DNA of 64,000 nt from Deinococcus taeanensis (lineage in GTDB: Bacteria; Deinococcota; Deinococci; Deinococcales; Deinococcaceae). Under the pieces are notes generated by a model, which saw nothing but the letters and a program-made list of their open reading frames with translations, was not told where the DNA came from and ran no database searches. The translations under genes were made by a program, and so were the position numbers. Positions 26,631 through 36,044 of the stretch are shown in pieces (position 1 is the stretch's first letter; every line of letters begins with the position of its first letter). The stretch is taken from contig NZ_CP083459.1 of the NCBI RefSeq assembly GCF_020229735.1, forward strand, positions 248,001 through 312,000. Reading direction: 5' to 3'.

Positions 26631-27269
26631 TCAGCCCAGCTGTGACACGGTGCAGCGGTGGCGCTCTTCATCCACCTGTTCGACCCGCACCCGGTCGCCG
26701 AGCCTGATCCGGAGACCACCTGCGCGTTCTGCGGCCGACTGCACAGCAAGCAGCTGCCGGATTTCACCCTCAAATTCCAGCAGGACCAGCCCATGTCCGT
26801 CCTGGTCAAAATCCGTGACCGCCTGAGCGGCAGACAGCACCGTGCTGCTCAGCGAGCGCGCTGGCCGGGACTGAAAGGTCATCAGGGCGTTCCAGTAGGG
26901 CCCCGTGACCCAGCGCTCGAAGGCCAGACCGCCCATCCCGGCCCCCAGCCACACTGCTCCGGCGGACCAGGCGGCGGTCAGGGGCAGGCCCGTCAGCACC
27001 AGACCCACCAGGCCAAACCCCAGCAGGACACTGAACACGACTCGGGGGGAAGTCAGCAGCAGCGCGGTGCCCAGCCAACTGCCGCCGGGACTCGCGGAGT
27101 GAGGGCTGTGGACCGGCCCCGCCTGCGGCGCCGAGTGGGGGGCCGGATGACGCGGCAGGGTCCCTCCGTGCGGCCGAGCGCCGGGCGAGTGTCCGTGCGC
27201 GAGGCCAAGGCCGGCCATGGCCAGCAACCCGAGAAGTCCAAAAGCAGCGGCAGACAGATAAACGTTCAT
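26631..27269 (-). CDS. NfeD-like membrane protein
   Basis: 212 aa, with GAGGAG before the ATG at 27269. There is an N-terminal helix, a His/Pro-rich linker (HGGTLPRHPAPHSAPQ), two or three central helices (VVFSVLLGFGLVGLVLTGLPL and neighbours) and a C-terminal OB-fold-like domain (GLVLLEFEGEIRQLLAVQ, LGDRVRVEQVDEE). NfeD proteins are encoded next to flotillins and act with them in the membrane. It is co-directional with the flotillin gene, 138 bp away, probably one operon. Confidence 0.8.
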   Translation of the reverse strand: MNVYLSAAAFGLLGLLAMAGLGLAHGHSPGARPHGGTLPRHPAPHSAPQAGPVHSPHSASPGGSWLGTALLLTSPRVVFSVLLGFGLVGLVLTGLPLTAAWSAGAVWLGAGMGGLAFERWVTGPYWNALMTFQSRPARSLSSTVLSAAQAVTDFDQDGHGLVLLEFEGEIRQLLAVQSAAERAGGLRIRLGDRVRVEQVDEERHRCTVSQLG

Positions 27270-27930
27270 GTCGGTACAGGCTCCTCTGGAGCGTGAGGCA
27301 AAGAGAGGGCCAGTGCGCTCCGGCTGTGTCCGGCCGCCGTCTGGTCCTGACGTCAGGCTACTCCTCAGGCAGGGGGCCAGCCAACGAGTTCCTGCAGGCG
27401 TCACAGGTGGGTGCAGTCTGGTCGGGCGGCACAAGGGACTCACCCGCAAGACCAGCGGCATGTTTGGTGCTGTGCAGCGGCAATGGCCCGCTCCGGGCCA
27501 CCACCAGCCGCCAAACCTGTTAACCACCAGAGCAGCGTGTAGTGTGCCGTCCAGTGCAAGCCTGACCTGGGCGCAGCGGGGCGAGCTGCGGGTGTGGCGC
27601 AGCGGTGTGGGCTGGCTGATCCAACCGGACGAGCCCGAGCCGGACGGCACGGTGTACCTGGTTCTGATCGTCAAACGGCTCAGCCGGGAGGAGCGGCTGG
27701 CTCTCCCGGCGGCGTCTCTGTCGGAGTGGGCGGACTGTAGGGTCAAACCTCGCGCCGGTCGCGTGGGCCGCAGGAGGGCGATTCCCGGCGTGGCGAAGTG
27801 GCGGGACATGGCTCATCGCGCCGGATGCCCAGCCGACAGAGTCACGGGGGAGGGAGGCGTGTCGTGGCGCCTCCCTCTGACGCCCAAATTGATACACCGA
27901 TCACATTCAGGTGATTCGGTAGACACCGTC
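27270..27930. other. Region with a doubtful plus-strand ORF
   Basis: A plus-strand frame between about 27550 and 27800 has strongly coding-like composition (LRVWRSGVGWLIQPDEPE, VYLVLIVKRLSREERLAL) but no clear start and no stop before the lipoprotein start at 27931. It may be a gene fragment or a small protein. Nothing else is supported. Confidence 0.35.
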
Positions 27931-28635
27931 ATGAAATACGCCTTGCTGCTCCTCCCGGCCCTGCTGGCCGCCTGCTCCACCGCCCCCACGCCGGTGGCCG
28001 ACCCCTACAAAGCCCTGATTCGCTCCGTGAGCGTGAGGTCGACCTCAGCGAGGTCACCCGCGACCTCACGCCCACGGAGGCTGCCGCATTCTTCGCCCGG
28101 TACGGCATGGGCTTCCAGGCATACACGGAACTGCAGGCGCAACTCGCCGACGGCTGCCCGGTGCGCTTCACGGGCAGCGACCTGAACACCTGGCACTTCA
28201 TCAATGGCGGGCACTACTACATTGACGGGGAAGGCCGCCCCCGCAGCGCGTACCGCTACCTGCCAGGGCAAGGTCGGCAACCTGGACAACCCTGACGGCT
28301 ATGACGGCGGTCACCTCGTGGGCAGTCAGCTCGGCGGGTGGGGCCGGCGGGCGAACATGGTCCCGCAGGAGCAGAACTTCAACCGCGGCAACTACGCACA
28401 GATTGAAAACCAGACCGCGAAGTGCACGCCGCTCACCAGAAGCAGCCTGACGTACCTCGCGCGGGTCACGTACCTGAATCTCAGCACGAACACGCCGAGC
28501 ACCTGGACACTGGAACCCAAACTCAACGGCGAGGTGATAACGCGGACGTTCGACAACGCCCCGTACGGCGGGCCGAACGGCACGACCTCACGGCAGCAGA
28601 TCGTGAACTGGCTGATCAGTAAAGGCTGCGTATAA
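27931..28635 (+). pseudogene. Lipoprotein DNA/RNA non-specific endonuclease, two frameshifts
   Basis: The start MKYALLLLPALLAACS is a lipoprotein signal. Coding continues in the next frame from about 28035 (EVDLSEVTRDLTPTEAAAFF) and returns to the first frame near 28260 with VGNLDNPDGYDGGHLVGSQL, then NMVPQEQNFNRGNYAQIEN. The last part is the catalytic region of DNA/RNA non-specific endonucleases (Endonuclease_NS_2-like: GGHL, N..P....N.). The two shifts compensate, so a sequencing error or recent decay is equally possible. If intact, it would be an exported nuclease. Confidence 0.65.
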
Positions 28636-28660
28636 GCGGGAACCTGAAGTCGCCCCTGCC

Positions 28661-29248
28661 TCACGTCAGGGGCAGATGGCATTCGCGCACGGCGTCCAGG
28701 AACGAGCCGCCTTCCCGGTAGGTAACCTCATCTCCATTGACCTGTACGCCCTCCTGTTCCACCGCCCTGGCCGCCCAGTGGAACAGGGCATCACCGAGGG
28801 GGACCCCACGCGGCGCGTGGTCTCATCCGGTCCGTACGAGATGACCTGCCCAGCCCCGCCCATTTCGCCGGGGGGCAAGGTCGATGGCGAGGCTGTTGCC
28901 TGACCCTTCCACTGCGAGCGGCACCCACTGGCGGTGGAAGGTGACAGCCTGGATCGCCCCGGCCGGTTCGCTGATGAGACTGGGGTCGTCCTGCGCGAGA
29001 TCCATCCAGGTGACGTGCTCCTGAGCGGCGCGGCGCGCGGGGAGTCATGTCATGCCCAGCAGGACGCCCGGGAGGATGCCGTCCTCTTCGTCGACCGTGC
29101 CGTAGAGGTCCTGCACCTCGGGGGGCAGCGGAACCTCCACGGCGGCCGGCACCGCCTGGATGTCGGCGGGGCGGACCGGGCCGCGCAGGGGCGCCGCCAT
29201 CGCAGGGAGACGAGCGGAGAGGGCCTCGACGAACGCAGTCACACTCAT
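28661..29248 (-). pseudogene. SMI1/KNR4-family protein, at least three frameshifts
   Basis: Pieces in successive frames are MSVTAFVEALSARLPAM and LPPEVQDLYGTVDEEDG, then AIQAVTFHRQWVPLAVEGSG and NSLAIDL, then GQVISYGPDETTRRVG, and finally YREGGSFLDAVRECHLPLT before the TGA at 28661. Order and motifs match SMI1/KNR4 proteins, which often act as immunity or regulatory partners. The shifts lie at about 29045, in a C run near 28872 and in a G run near 28805. It converges with the nuclease gene, 25 bp apart. Confidence 0.7.
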
Positions 29249-29416
29249 AAGGGGGCGCCTACCGGGTCGCGGCGCCCTGCACGAGCCACGCCCTGCGCTT
29301 GACCGGGCTTCCGGTCGTCGTGCTCCCCGCTCATCTTCAGGACGAGGTGCCCGTGCGTGGCATTGCCAACTTTTCACGACCGGCCGCGAGTAGGGAGGAT
29401 CACCAGGTATGTGCCT

Positions 29417-29866
29417 TCACGGGCCGTCCCAAATTTCAGGCGCGGAGTACAGCACCTCGGTCTCGTAGGTTTCGTACAGGTCCTTCTCGTCCTCGTACGT
29501 GAGTTCCTTGCCCTCGATGAAGCTGGCCGAGAGGCCCAGCATCATCCTCGGCTGCGCCTTCACGCGGAACGTGCCGTGCACCTGCCCGTAATCGTCCGCC
29601 CAGCGGGTGGACTGCACCTGATCCCGGATGAGCCCGTCAAGGATACCCAGGGCTTCGTCTCTGTGAAGCTTCGTGAGGAACAGGCGGCCACCGTGGCCGT
29701 ACAGGCGGGCCGGATCGATCTCCGTGAAGTCGGCTTGCGTCAGGCGCGCCAGGATGTGCGCGTTGAGCTGCTGGCTGGTCATGAGTTCTCCCCTGGCCTT
29801 CTTGAGCGCCGTGTCCACCGGCTGGCAGGCCGTGACCAGGAGGCCGACGAGCAGCAGCCGCTTCAT
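29417..29866 (-). CDS. Small hypothetical lipoprotein
   Basis: The ATG at 29866 opens a signal, MKRLLLVGLLVTAC, with the lipobox VTAC. The 149-aa mature protein is mixed alpha/beta (HILARLTQADFTEIDP, VHGTFRVKAQPRMML) with an acidic tail. Family not recognised. It lies upstream of and co-directional with the SMI1/KNR4 remnant. Confidence 0.75.
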   Translation of the reverse strand: MKRLLLVGLLVTACQPVDTALKKARGELMTSQQLNAHILARLTQADFTEIDPARLYGHGGRLFLTKLHRDEALGILDGLIRDQVQSTRWADDYGQVHGTFRVKAQPRMMLGLSASFIEGKELTYEDEKDLYETYETEVLYSAPEIWDGP

Positions 29867-30419
29867 CCGGTCCGACTGCCAGGCCACCTGGCGCCGCGTC
29901 CTGTCCAGGAGGCCCGGAATCGATCGAGGGCGACGGGACGGCGCAGGTGCCGTAACAGACCGGTTTCGGGCGCAGCAGGCCGGTCTGACGTGGTGCTCGC
30001 CGAGTTCATGCGCTCGCGGTTCATGTGGACTTCATTCTCGCAGGCGGGCGTGAGGTCGATGTGCGCGTTTGCCGCTGCACCAGAGCGTGGTCAGTGGACC
30101 GGCGTGCCGGGCAGATCGTCGAAATCGCTGGTGGGCGTGTCCGATTCGGTCACCGGGACGCCGGGCAGCCCCGTGGGATCGCTGGTGACTGGTGGCTCCT
30201 CGGTCGGCGTGACTGCAGCGGACATCGCTCGTTTAGCTTAATACAGAACGCGGGGCTTCGGCTGAGTTGGCCCATCGTGGCGAGGGCCACTCCACCCCCA
30301 CGCATGAATCCGGGGGGAATGCGGCCCTTTTTGGTAGCGGACCAGAGTGTGCCCGAGCGCAGATCGGCGGTGCACCACTTGGAGCAGAGTGCCGAGGCGT
30401 GACGCCTTTTCCCTCTCTT
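29867..30419. other. Intergenic stretch with one possible 44-aa gene
   Basis: Apart from the short frame at 30091-30225, no gene is supported; the larger frames look like chance shadows. Confidence 0.35.
30091..30225 (-). CDS. Possible 44-aa acidic Pro/Thr-rich protein
   Basis: The frame runs MSAAVTPTEEPPVTSDPTG, then VPVTESDTPTSDFDDLPG to a TGA. Composition is low-complexity and acidic, and the ribosome binding site is weak. It may be a real small protein or chance. Confidence 0.3.
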   Translation of the reverse strand: MSAAVTPTEEPPVTSDPTGLPGVPVTESDTPTSDFDDLPGTPVH

Positions 30420-31175
30420 CTACCCACGCTCGTCGTACTGGCCCCTTGCAAGCAGCTCGTCCAGTGTCGTCACCATCGCGTCAACCCCCACCAGACGCGC
30501 CAGTGACCACCCTTCACGCCAATACGTGCACGCCCCTTCCTGGTCGTTGCCCGCAGCAGCAATCCGCCCCAAAAGCACCAAAGCCTGGCATTCCTGCATT
30601 TTCATCCCACTTGCCACCGCCAGCTGCCGCGCCTCATCCGCGAAACCCAGTGCATCCTCCAAGTCCGCAAGCCTCAAACACACGTCAGCAAGATTGAGCA
30701 GAAATTCTGGCACGTGAAGGACATAGCCGGCCTCACGGGCCAACTGAAGTCCCTCCAGCAGCACCCCCCGTGCTTCCTCAGGAGGATCAGTGCCCACGGC
30801 CAACGCTCCCTTCCCCAGCATGCAGTACACGATGAGCCCGAGATTTTGTTCCTTTCGATTGATTGCCAATGCGCAATCCAGGTGAAGTCGCGCCTGCTCC
30901 CAGTACCCCAGCGTCATTTCGATCCTCGCCAGATGATTCAAAATGAACGTCCTCCAGCGGGAATCGCCGGCCGTGTCCGCCCAGAGCAACGCTTCGGCGA
31001 AACATTCTCTTGCGTGCTCAGAGTCCTGCTTCAACGAATCGAGCCCACCCAGTGTGAAGAGCCACCCCATCTTGATCCACGGAGACCAGTCCGCTTCCAG
31101 CAACTGACCGACGTTCAATGTGAAGCGCCTCGCCTGGCTCATCAACCCCAATCGGCCAGACAGCCAGGCTGAACC
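30420..31175 (-). pseudogene. SARP/AfsR-like regulator, C-terminal TPR part
   Basis: About 250 residues of helical tetratricopeptide-like repeats (EHARECFAEALLWADTAGDS, RTFILNHLARIEMTLGYWEQ, ALGFADEARQLAVASG), the C-terminal part of the regulator gene whose N-terminal part lies at 32410-34496. It is separated from the rest by the IS3 copy at 31176-32409. Confidence 0.8.
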
Positions 31176-31246
31176 GGTAGTGCTCCAAGGATGACTTTCA
31201 GCACCTGACCCTCTCGATGCGAGGGACGAGCACACTGGAGATCATC

Positions 31247-31534
31247 ATGGGGAAACAGCGAAAAACCTGGAGCACCGACGTCAAAGAAGCCATCGTCCTC
31301 AGCGTGCTGCGGGGCGAACTCGGAGTCGCGGAGGCAGCCCGTCAGCATGGAGCCAACGAGAGCCTGATCCACACCTGGAAAACACAGTTTCTGGAGGCGG
31401 GCCGTGCCCGCCTCTCTGGTGACCGACCAGACCAGGGCGTGACCATCCTGGAACGGGAGAATGACCGTCTCAAACGCATCGTGGCCGAAAAGGAACTGGA
31501 GCTCGATATTGCGCGAAAAGTGCGACGGCTCTGA
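31247..31534 (+). CDS. IS3-family transposase OrfA (copy 2)
   Basis: The 95-aa product is identical to the one at 1575-1862: HTH (VAEAARQHGANESLIHTWK) and coiled coil. Intact. Confidence 0.85.
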   Translation: MGKQRKTWSTDVKEAIVLSVLRGELGVAEAARQHGANESLIHTWKTQFLEAGRARLSGDRPDQGVTILERENDRLKRIVAEKELELDIARKVRRL

Positions 31535-31608
31535 CGCTGGACGAGCTGATCGTTCTCTGGCAGAGCCGGCCGCACCTCAGCCTGCGGCGTTTTGCCCAGT
31601 ACGCCAGC

Positions 31609-32388
31609 GTGCCGTACTGGCGGATGCGGGACCATCAGCACAGCGCGCCCGCGCGCTGTGCCAAGCAGCAGCACCGTGACGCACTGTACGAGAAGGTACG
31701 CCAGGCGGCGTTGCAGCATCCAACGTCTGGATACCGGCTGCTGTATCAGGAACTCAAAGCTCAGGGCGAAGAGATTGGCCTGCACAAGATCCGTGTCGCA
31801 CTCGGCGAATTGCACCTTCACCCACCGCTGCCTCGAAAGACCCGGAAACCTTCCCCGAAGGTTTCCGCACCACAAGACTGGCCGGAAGGTCGACGGGTGC
31901 AGATTGACGCGACACGGCTGTCGCTGCCCGACGGGGTCTGTTGGATTTACTTCGTGCTGGACGTTACCTCGCGGGTGGTGCTGGCCAGCCGGGTGGTACG
32001 GAGCCTGTCGATGCACCTCGCCAAACTGACGCTCGACGAGGCGGTCGCCGTGCTGCGTGCTCAGGGCCACCACAAGCGCATCCTGGTCCAGAGTGATGGA
32101 GGCAGTGATTTCACCAGTGACCTCTTTCAACAGGGCTGTTTGATGTACGGCAACTGGGTGCGCTGCAAAGTGTCTCAGCCGGGAGGAACCGGTATCCTCG
32201 AACGCCTCAACCGGACCTACAAATACCAGTTCGCCTTCCGCCAGGACTGGCAGTCCATGGCCGATGTCCGGGCCGCCATGCCGGACTTTCACCGCTGGTA
32301 CAACCACGAGCGCCGTCATTCGGCGCTCGGCTACGCCACGCCTTGGTCTACACTCACCTTATCGGCGAATGCTCGCAACGCCGCTTGA
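31609..32388 (+). CDS. IS3-family transposase OrfB (copy 2)
   Basis: Identical to the product at 1937-2716, with all DDE residues (IDATRL, QSDGGSD, LERLNR). The frame overlaps the orfA end, so an OrfAB fusion is likely. Confidence 0.85.
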   Translation: MPYWRMRDHQHSAPARCAKQQHRDALYEKVRQAALQHPTSGYRLLYQELKAQGEEIGLHKIRVALGELHLHPPLPRKTRKPSPKVSAPQDWPEGRRVQIDATRLSLPDGVCWIYFVLDVTSRVVLASRVVRSLSMHLAKLTLDEAVAVLRAQGHHKRILVQSDGGSDFTSDLFQQGCLMYGNWVRCKVSQPGGTGILERLNRTYKYQFAFRQDWQSMADVRAAMPDFHRWYNHERRHSALGYATPWSTLTLSANARNAA

Positions 32389-32409
32389 AGTCAAACCTGG
32401 AGCATTACC

Positions 32410-34496
32410 ACCGCACCACACCTGCGCGGTCAGTTCGCCAGCCTGTCCGTGTGGCTCCCACAGGTGACTCAGGCGGTTGAACAATTCCAACCCGGCACCA
32501 TATTGCCCGCACATGTCGAAATAAATTCCCAGGGCGGCCACGGCAACCCGTAACTCGTCATGTGAAGCGCGCGCAGGAACTGCCCAATTCAACGCCCGAA
32601 CATTTTCCAGTTCCAGTGCCAGGGTATCCATCGCAGCTTTCGGGTGGCGGTCCCACACGCTCCCAAATTCCGTGAGCAGTTGAAGGTAGAACGCGCCATG
32701 TCGTTCGCGTGCAACCCTCAGCTCTTCAGGATGTTCTCCGAGCTTTTCGAGCGTGAACTGATAGAGAAGAGGATGTCGGTCGTACCGTCCCCCGGAAGAC
32801 ACGCGCAGCAACGACTTGTCCACAAGCGCTGCCAAATCGGCAAGTGACGCTCCCGCCACTTCTGCTGCCGCAGTGCTGGTAAAGCCGCCCCGAAACACGG
32901 CCAGGTTGCGCAGCGTGGTTTGTTCTGACGGGCTGAGCAAGGACCACGAGTGCTCAAAAACCGCGCGCATGCTGGCGTGCCGTGCCCCAGCGTCCCGCCG
33001 ACCACCACTTAAAAAATCCAGAGCCGACTTGATCTCCTCCACGACGTCGCTGAGCTTCAACACCCGGAGCCAGGTGGCGGCCAACTCCAGCGCTAACGGT
33101 AATCCCTGCGTCAGGTGGCACACCTGCACCACATGCGGAACATCCAGGTCGTGCAGCTCAAATCGGGGGTTGATTCGCCTTGCTTCATGCAGCAGCAGTT
33201 GCGCTGCGCCGTACTTCAACACGTTTGCTGGCTCCACGTTTTCAGGGGGCAAGGCAAACCATCAAGCGCGTACAGCCATTCATGGCGCACGTTCAGTCGT
33301 TCCCGGGAGGTCATCAGGAGAGTCAAGCCGGGGCAGCCTGCAAGCAGGGCGGACGCGACGTCCACGTGGGCCAAGAGGTGCTCGAAGTTATCCAGGACCA
33401 ACATCACGCTCCGAGCGTGCAGATGCCGGGTGATCTGAACGAGTGGATCTTCCCCCCCTTCGAGCTGCAAGCCCAGCACCGCCGCGATATGGGCGGTCAT
33501 TGCCTCTCTGGAGGTCACCGCTTCGAGTGGCACGACATACACGTCACGAGACCCGCGCCGCCGCTGCTCCCACGCGGCCTGCCAGGCCAGTCGTGTCTTG
33601 CCGACTCCACCCGGGCCGACCAGTGTCAGAAGGCGACAGGTGGGCGTTGTCAGTAGATGTTGAACTTCAGCAAGGTCCACCTCCCGGCCAGCAAACAGCC
33701 CTTCCGTTTCCGACAGGAACCTTGCTTCACCCTCAAAGGCCCCCTTGACTCCTGGGGCTGTGGGTGCCCACCGTTCAGTGACCTCACCGGCCGATTCCAC
33801 ATCCTGAACAAGCTGCCGGGTGGCGTCGCTCGGCTCCACTCCCCACCCGGCGGCGAGCCCGGCGGCCACGCGTCGGTACAGGCGCAGTGCAGTTTCTCGC
33901 TGCCCCCCCTGAGACAACGTCATGAGCCGACGGCGTAACACTTCCTCGTCCAGCGGATCGACGTCCATCACACGGCGCAACAGGTCTTCCGCCTCCTGAT
34001 AACGGCCTTGTGTCGTGAGCTCCTCGCTGCGGAAGAACACAGCCTCCCGCCAACGGGTGTGGAGGGTCTCGCGTTCGCTGGATACCCAGCTGGCATACTC
34101 GGGCGCCGCCGTGTCATCGAGCCCGCTCAGGAGCGGACCAGAATAGGCGGTGATCACCTCACCTGGGCGGCCTGATTCGATCGCCTGGCGCAGCGTGTCT
34201 ACGTCCGTGTCTACCCGCCACCTGATGTGCTGGGTGGTGGTTTCCAGGCCCGTTATTCCTCCGAGTGAGCGCACGCGCTGCACGAGCCCCCTCAGGTTTT
34301 GCCGGGCGAGGGCTGAGCTGGTATCAGGCCAAAACAGACAGGCGGCACGGTCCCGACTGATCCATTCGCGGTGGTAAGCCAGGTATCCGAGCAACTGGTA
34401 CCGCTTGTCGGGAGTGAAGTCGATGATCTCGGCCCCCACTTGAGCGCTGGGGCGCCCAAGCAGCCGAACGCGCATCCCTGGCTGATGAGAGGCCAT
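32410..34496 (-). pseudogene. SARP/AfsR-like regulator, N-terminal and ATPase part, frameshifted
   Basis: From an ATG at 34496: a winged-helix DNA-binding domain (about residues 1-95), a BTAD helical domain (about 95-245), then an NB-ARC/STAND ATPase with Walker A LVGPGGVGKTRLA and Walker B VMLVLDNFE. The frame is lost at a run of five G (33245-33249, plus strand); adding one base restores the frame LPCPPENVEPANVL and the winged-helix ATPase tail. The gene is then cut by IS3 at 32409. Such proteins activate nearby genes after sensing a signal; this copy is doubly broken. The gene is divergent from the two small genes at 34782 and 35109. Confidence 0.85.
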
Positions 34497-34565
34497 GGTG
34501 CTTTGAGTTTACTCCTCCTTCAACGGTGGTTTTTGACGGGCGGGCAGGGGAAGTGGGGTTCAAGG

Positions 34566-34594
34566 CATCACGCCTGCATCACGCCTGCGTCACG
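34566..34594. promoter_or_regulatory. Three direct heptamers at 11-bp spacing, putative SARP operator
   Basis: CATCACG (34566), CATCACG (34577) and CGTCACG (34588) are each separated by exactly one helical turn. SARP/BTAD activators are known to bind direct heptamers with 11-bp periodicity. They lie between the broken regulator and the small genes on the plus strand. Confidence 0.6.
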
Positions 34595-34781
34595 CGTCAC
34601 CTTGCATTCTTGGCGGTGAAGGGCAGGCCATGAACCCCCGACGCCCAGGCTGCTCGTTCCACGCGCTGGCCTGATGTCCTTCGGCGGCATGTCGCGCGTG
34701 GGTCAGCTCGTCAAGCGTCTCTCGCCCTTCCCCCGGGAGGTGGGGTCACACGGCGTGTGATCGCCTGAAAGGAGTTCGGAC

Positions 34782-35063
34782 ATGAACAGACAGCACCCTA
34801 CCTTTCAACACCTGAGCTTGGACCCCAGATGGGAAAAGCTGGATCGCCTGTACGAGGAGGCGGAAACCAGCCGGCTCCTGGCAACGATCCGCGAGAAACC
34901 ATCCTGGTCGTGGCGGGATTTTGGACATCGCCTCCTCGGAAGACTGCAATTGGCTCGGCCTGAAGCGCCTCCGTCAGTTGTGCCGATGCTGCCCGTCACT
35001 GGGTCCGAGGGGGCGATCCATGAGAGTGGCCGACGGGCGCTTGACGAGCCCCATTCCACATGA
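34782..35063 (+). CDS. Small protein of unknown function, paralog 1 (93 aa)
   Basis: AAAGGAG lies ten bases before the ATG. It contains the core LDPRWEKLDRLYEEAETSRLL, then an amphipathic Arg-rich helix (WRDFGHRLLGRLQLAR) and a variable tail. It shares the pattern W-x-KLDR-x3-EA-x-T and the following Arg-rich helix with the next gene. Probably regulated by the SARP-like activator through the heptamers upstream. No signal sequence. Confidence 0.7.
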   Translation: MNRQHPTFQHLSLDPRWEKLDRLYEEAETSRLLATIREKPSWSWRDFGHRLLGRLQLARPEAPPSVVPMLPVTGSEGAIHESGRRALDEPHST

Positions 35064-35108
35064 CGCCGCCTATTTCTGAGCTCCCGTTCTCGTTCAAGGA
35101 GTCCTGTC

Positions 35109-35306
35109 ATGCGACCCGAATTCGACCCGCACTTCAACGGCGCCTGGGACAAACTCGACCGCTTCCACCGGGAAGCCGCCACCGACGCTGCGCTACGCCA
35201 GGGCACTGGAGCCCGTGAGCCCGTCCTGCGCCGCTGGATGAATACCTGGACCCGGCGTGTCCGACAGGTCCTGCATCTGCGGCCCCGCCCCGGCCACCCC
35301 AGCTGA
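35109..35306 (+). CDS. Small protein of unknown function, paralog 2 (65 aa)
   Basis: AAGGAG lies 8 bases before the ATG. Core FNGAWDKLDRFHREAATDAAL and helix WMNTWTRRVRQVLHLRPR, parallel to the gene 45 bp upstream. The pair presumably forms an operon. Small cationic helical proteins beside AfsR-like regulators can be peptide-like effectors, but nothing here proves it. Confidence 0.7.
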   Translation: MRPEFDPHFNGAWDKLDRFHREAATDAALRQGTGAREPVLRRWMNTWTRRVRQVLHLRPRPGHPS

Positions 35307-35720
35307 GCATCCACCTTCTGCCTCCCAATTTTCAGGGACTCGCTATGAGCCGGTGGCCATCTGCGCAGGAGGAGCCATCATCCCTATGACGACATCGGGT
35401 AACTATTCTTCAGGTTCAGCCTGGCCGGGCCAGCCGCACCGACGGTCTGATGACGGATCGTCAAACGAACCGTGGCTGGAGAGGAACACTACACGCCTTA
35501 CAACAGTCTCGACAGGCAGAACTGGCGGCCGGGTGGAGTGTGGACGCACGGCCTGAGGCCCGCACGTTACTCGGGCTGGTGGCCTTGTCCCGCCGGGGAT
35601 GCACCACAATATTAGATAGGGTCTGAGCGGGAGGGTGTCAAGGATCGAATCAGCAGGGTGCCTGCTGATGGTACGAACCAACCATTCTCTTGGCTTCGAA
35701 TTCCTCGTCGTACGATGACG
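35307..35720. other. Intergenic stretch without a supported gene
   Basis: No convincing frame on either strand. It ends at the inverted repeat of an IS3 element. Confidence 0.4.
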
Positions 35721-35777
35721 TGACCCCTGTTTCTCGGTCCACTCCGATTGCGACAAGATGAGCCAACCGGAGGCGCA

Positions 35778-36044
35778 ATGAAAGGGCCACGGTAGACCGA
35801 GCAACAGATTCTGGAGATCCTTGGGCAGGGCGAGGCTGGTCAACCGCTGGCCGAGCTCACGCGGCTCCATGGCATCGCGGTCAGTACCATCCGCCGCTGG
35901 AAGGCGAAGTCCGGCGGGATGACAACAGACGAAACCAAACGGTTTCATCTCCTGGAGGAGGAAAACCGCCGTCTGAAGAAGCTGGTGGCCGATCTTTCGC
36001 TGGACAACCTGGTGCTGAAGGAGAGGGTCGCAAAAAAGTGGTGA
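35778..36044 (+). pseudogene. IS3-family OrfA with early TAG
   Basis: MKGPR, then TAG at 35793-35795, then TEQQILEILGQGEAGQPLA, an HTH and a coiled coil, ending RVAKKW with the slippery A6G. One base change would restore the frame. The mutation probably disables this copy unless a downstream start is used. Confidence 0.7.

Larger units (their letters stand above)
31176..32409 (+). mobile_element. IS3-family insertion sequence, copy 2 (1,234 bp)
   Basis: Appears identical to the copy at 1504-2737, at offset 29,672. A 3-bp target duplication ACC flanks it (31173-31175 and 32410-32412). It interrupts the SARP/AfsR-like regulator gene. The identity implies recent transposition or gene conversion. 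Confidence 0.92.

Noticed and set aside
34566..34594. Start of a CRISPR-like array
   Set aside because: Units are only 11 bp and contiguous without spacers; better explained as regulator half-sites.
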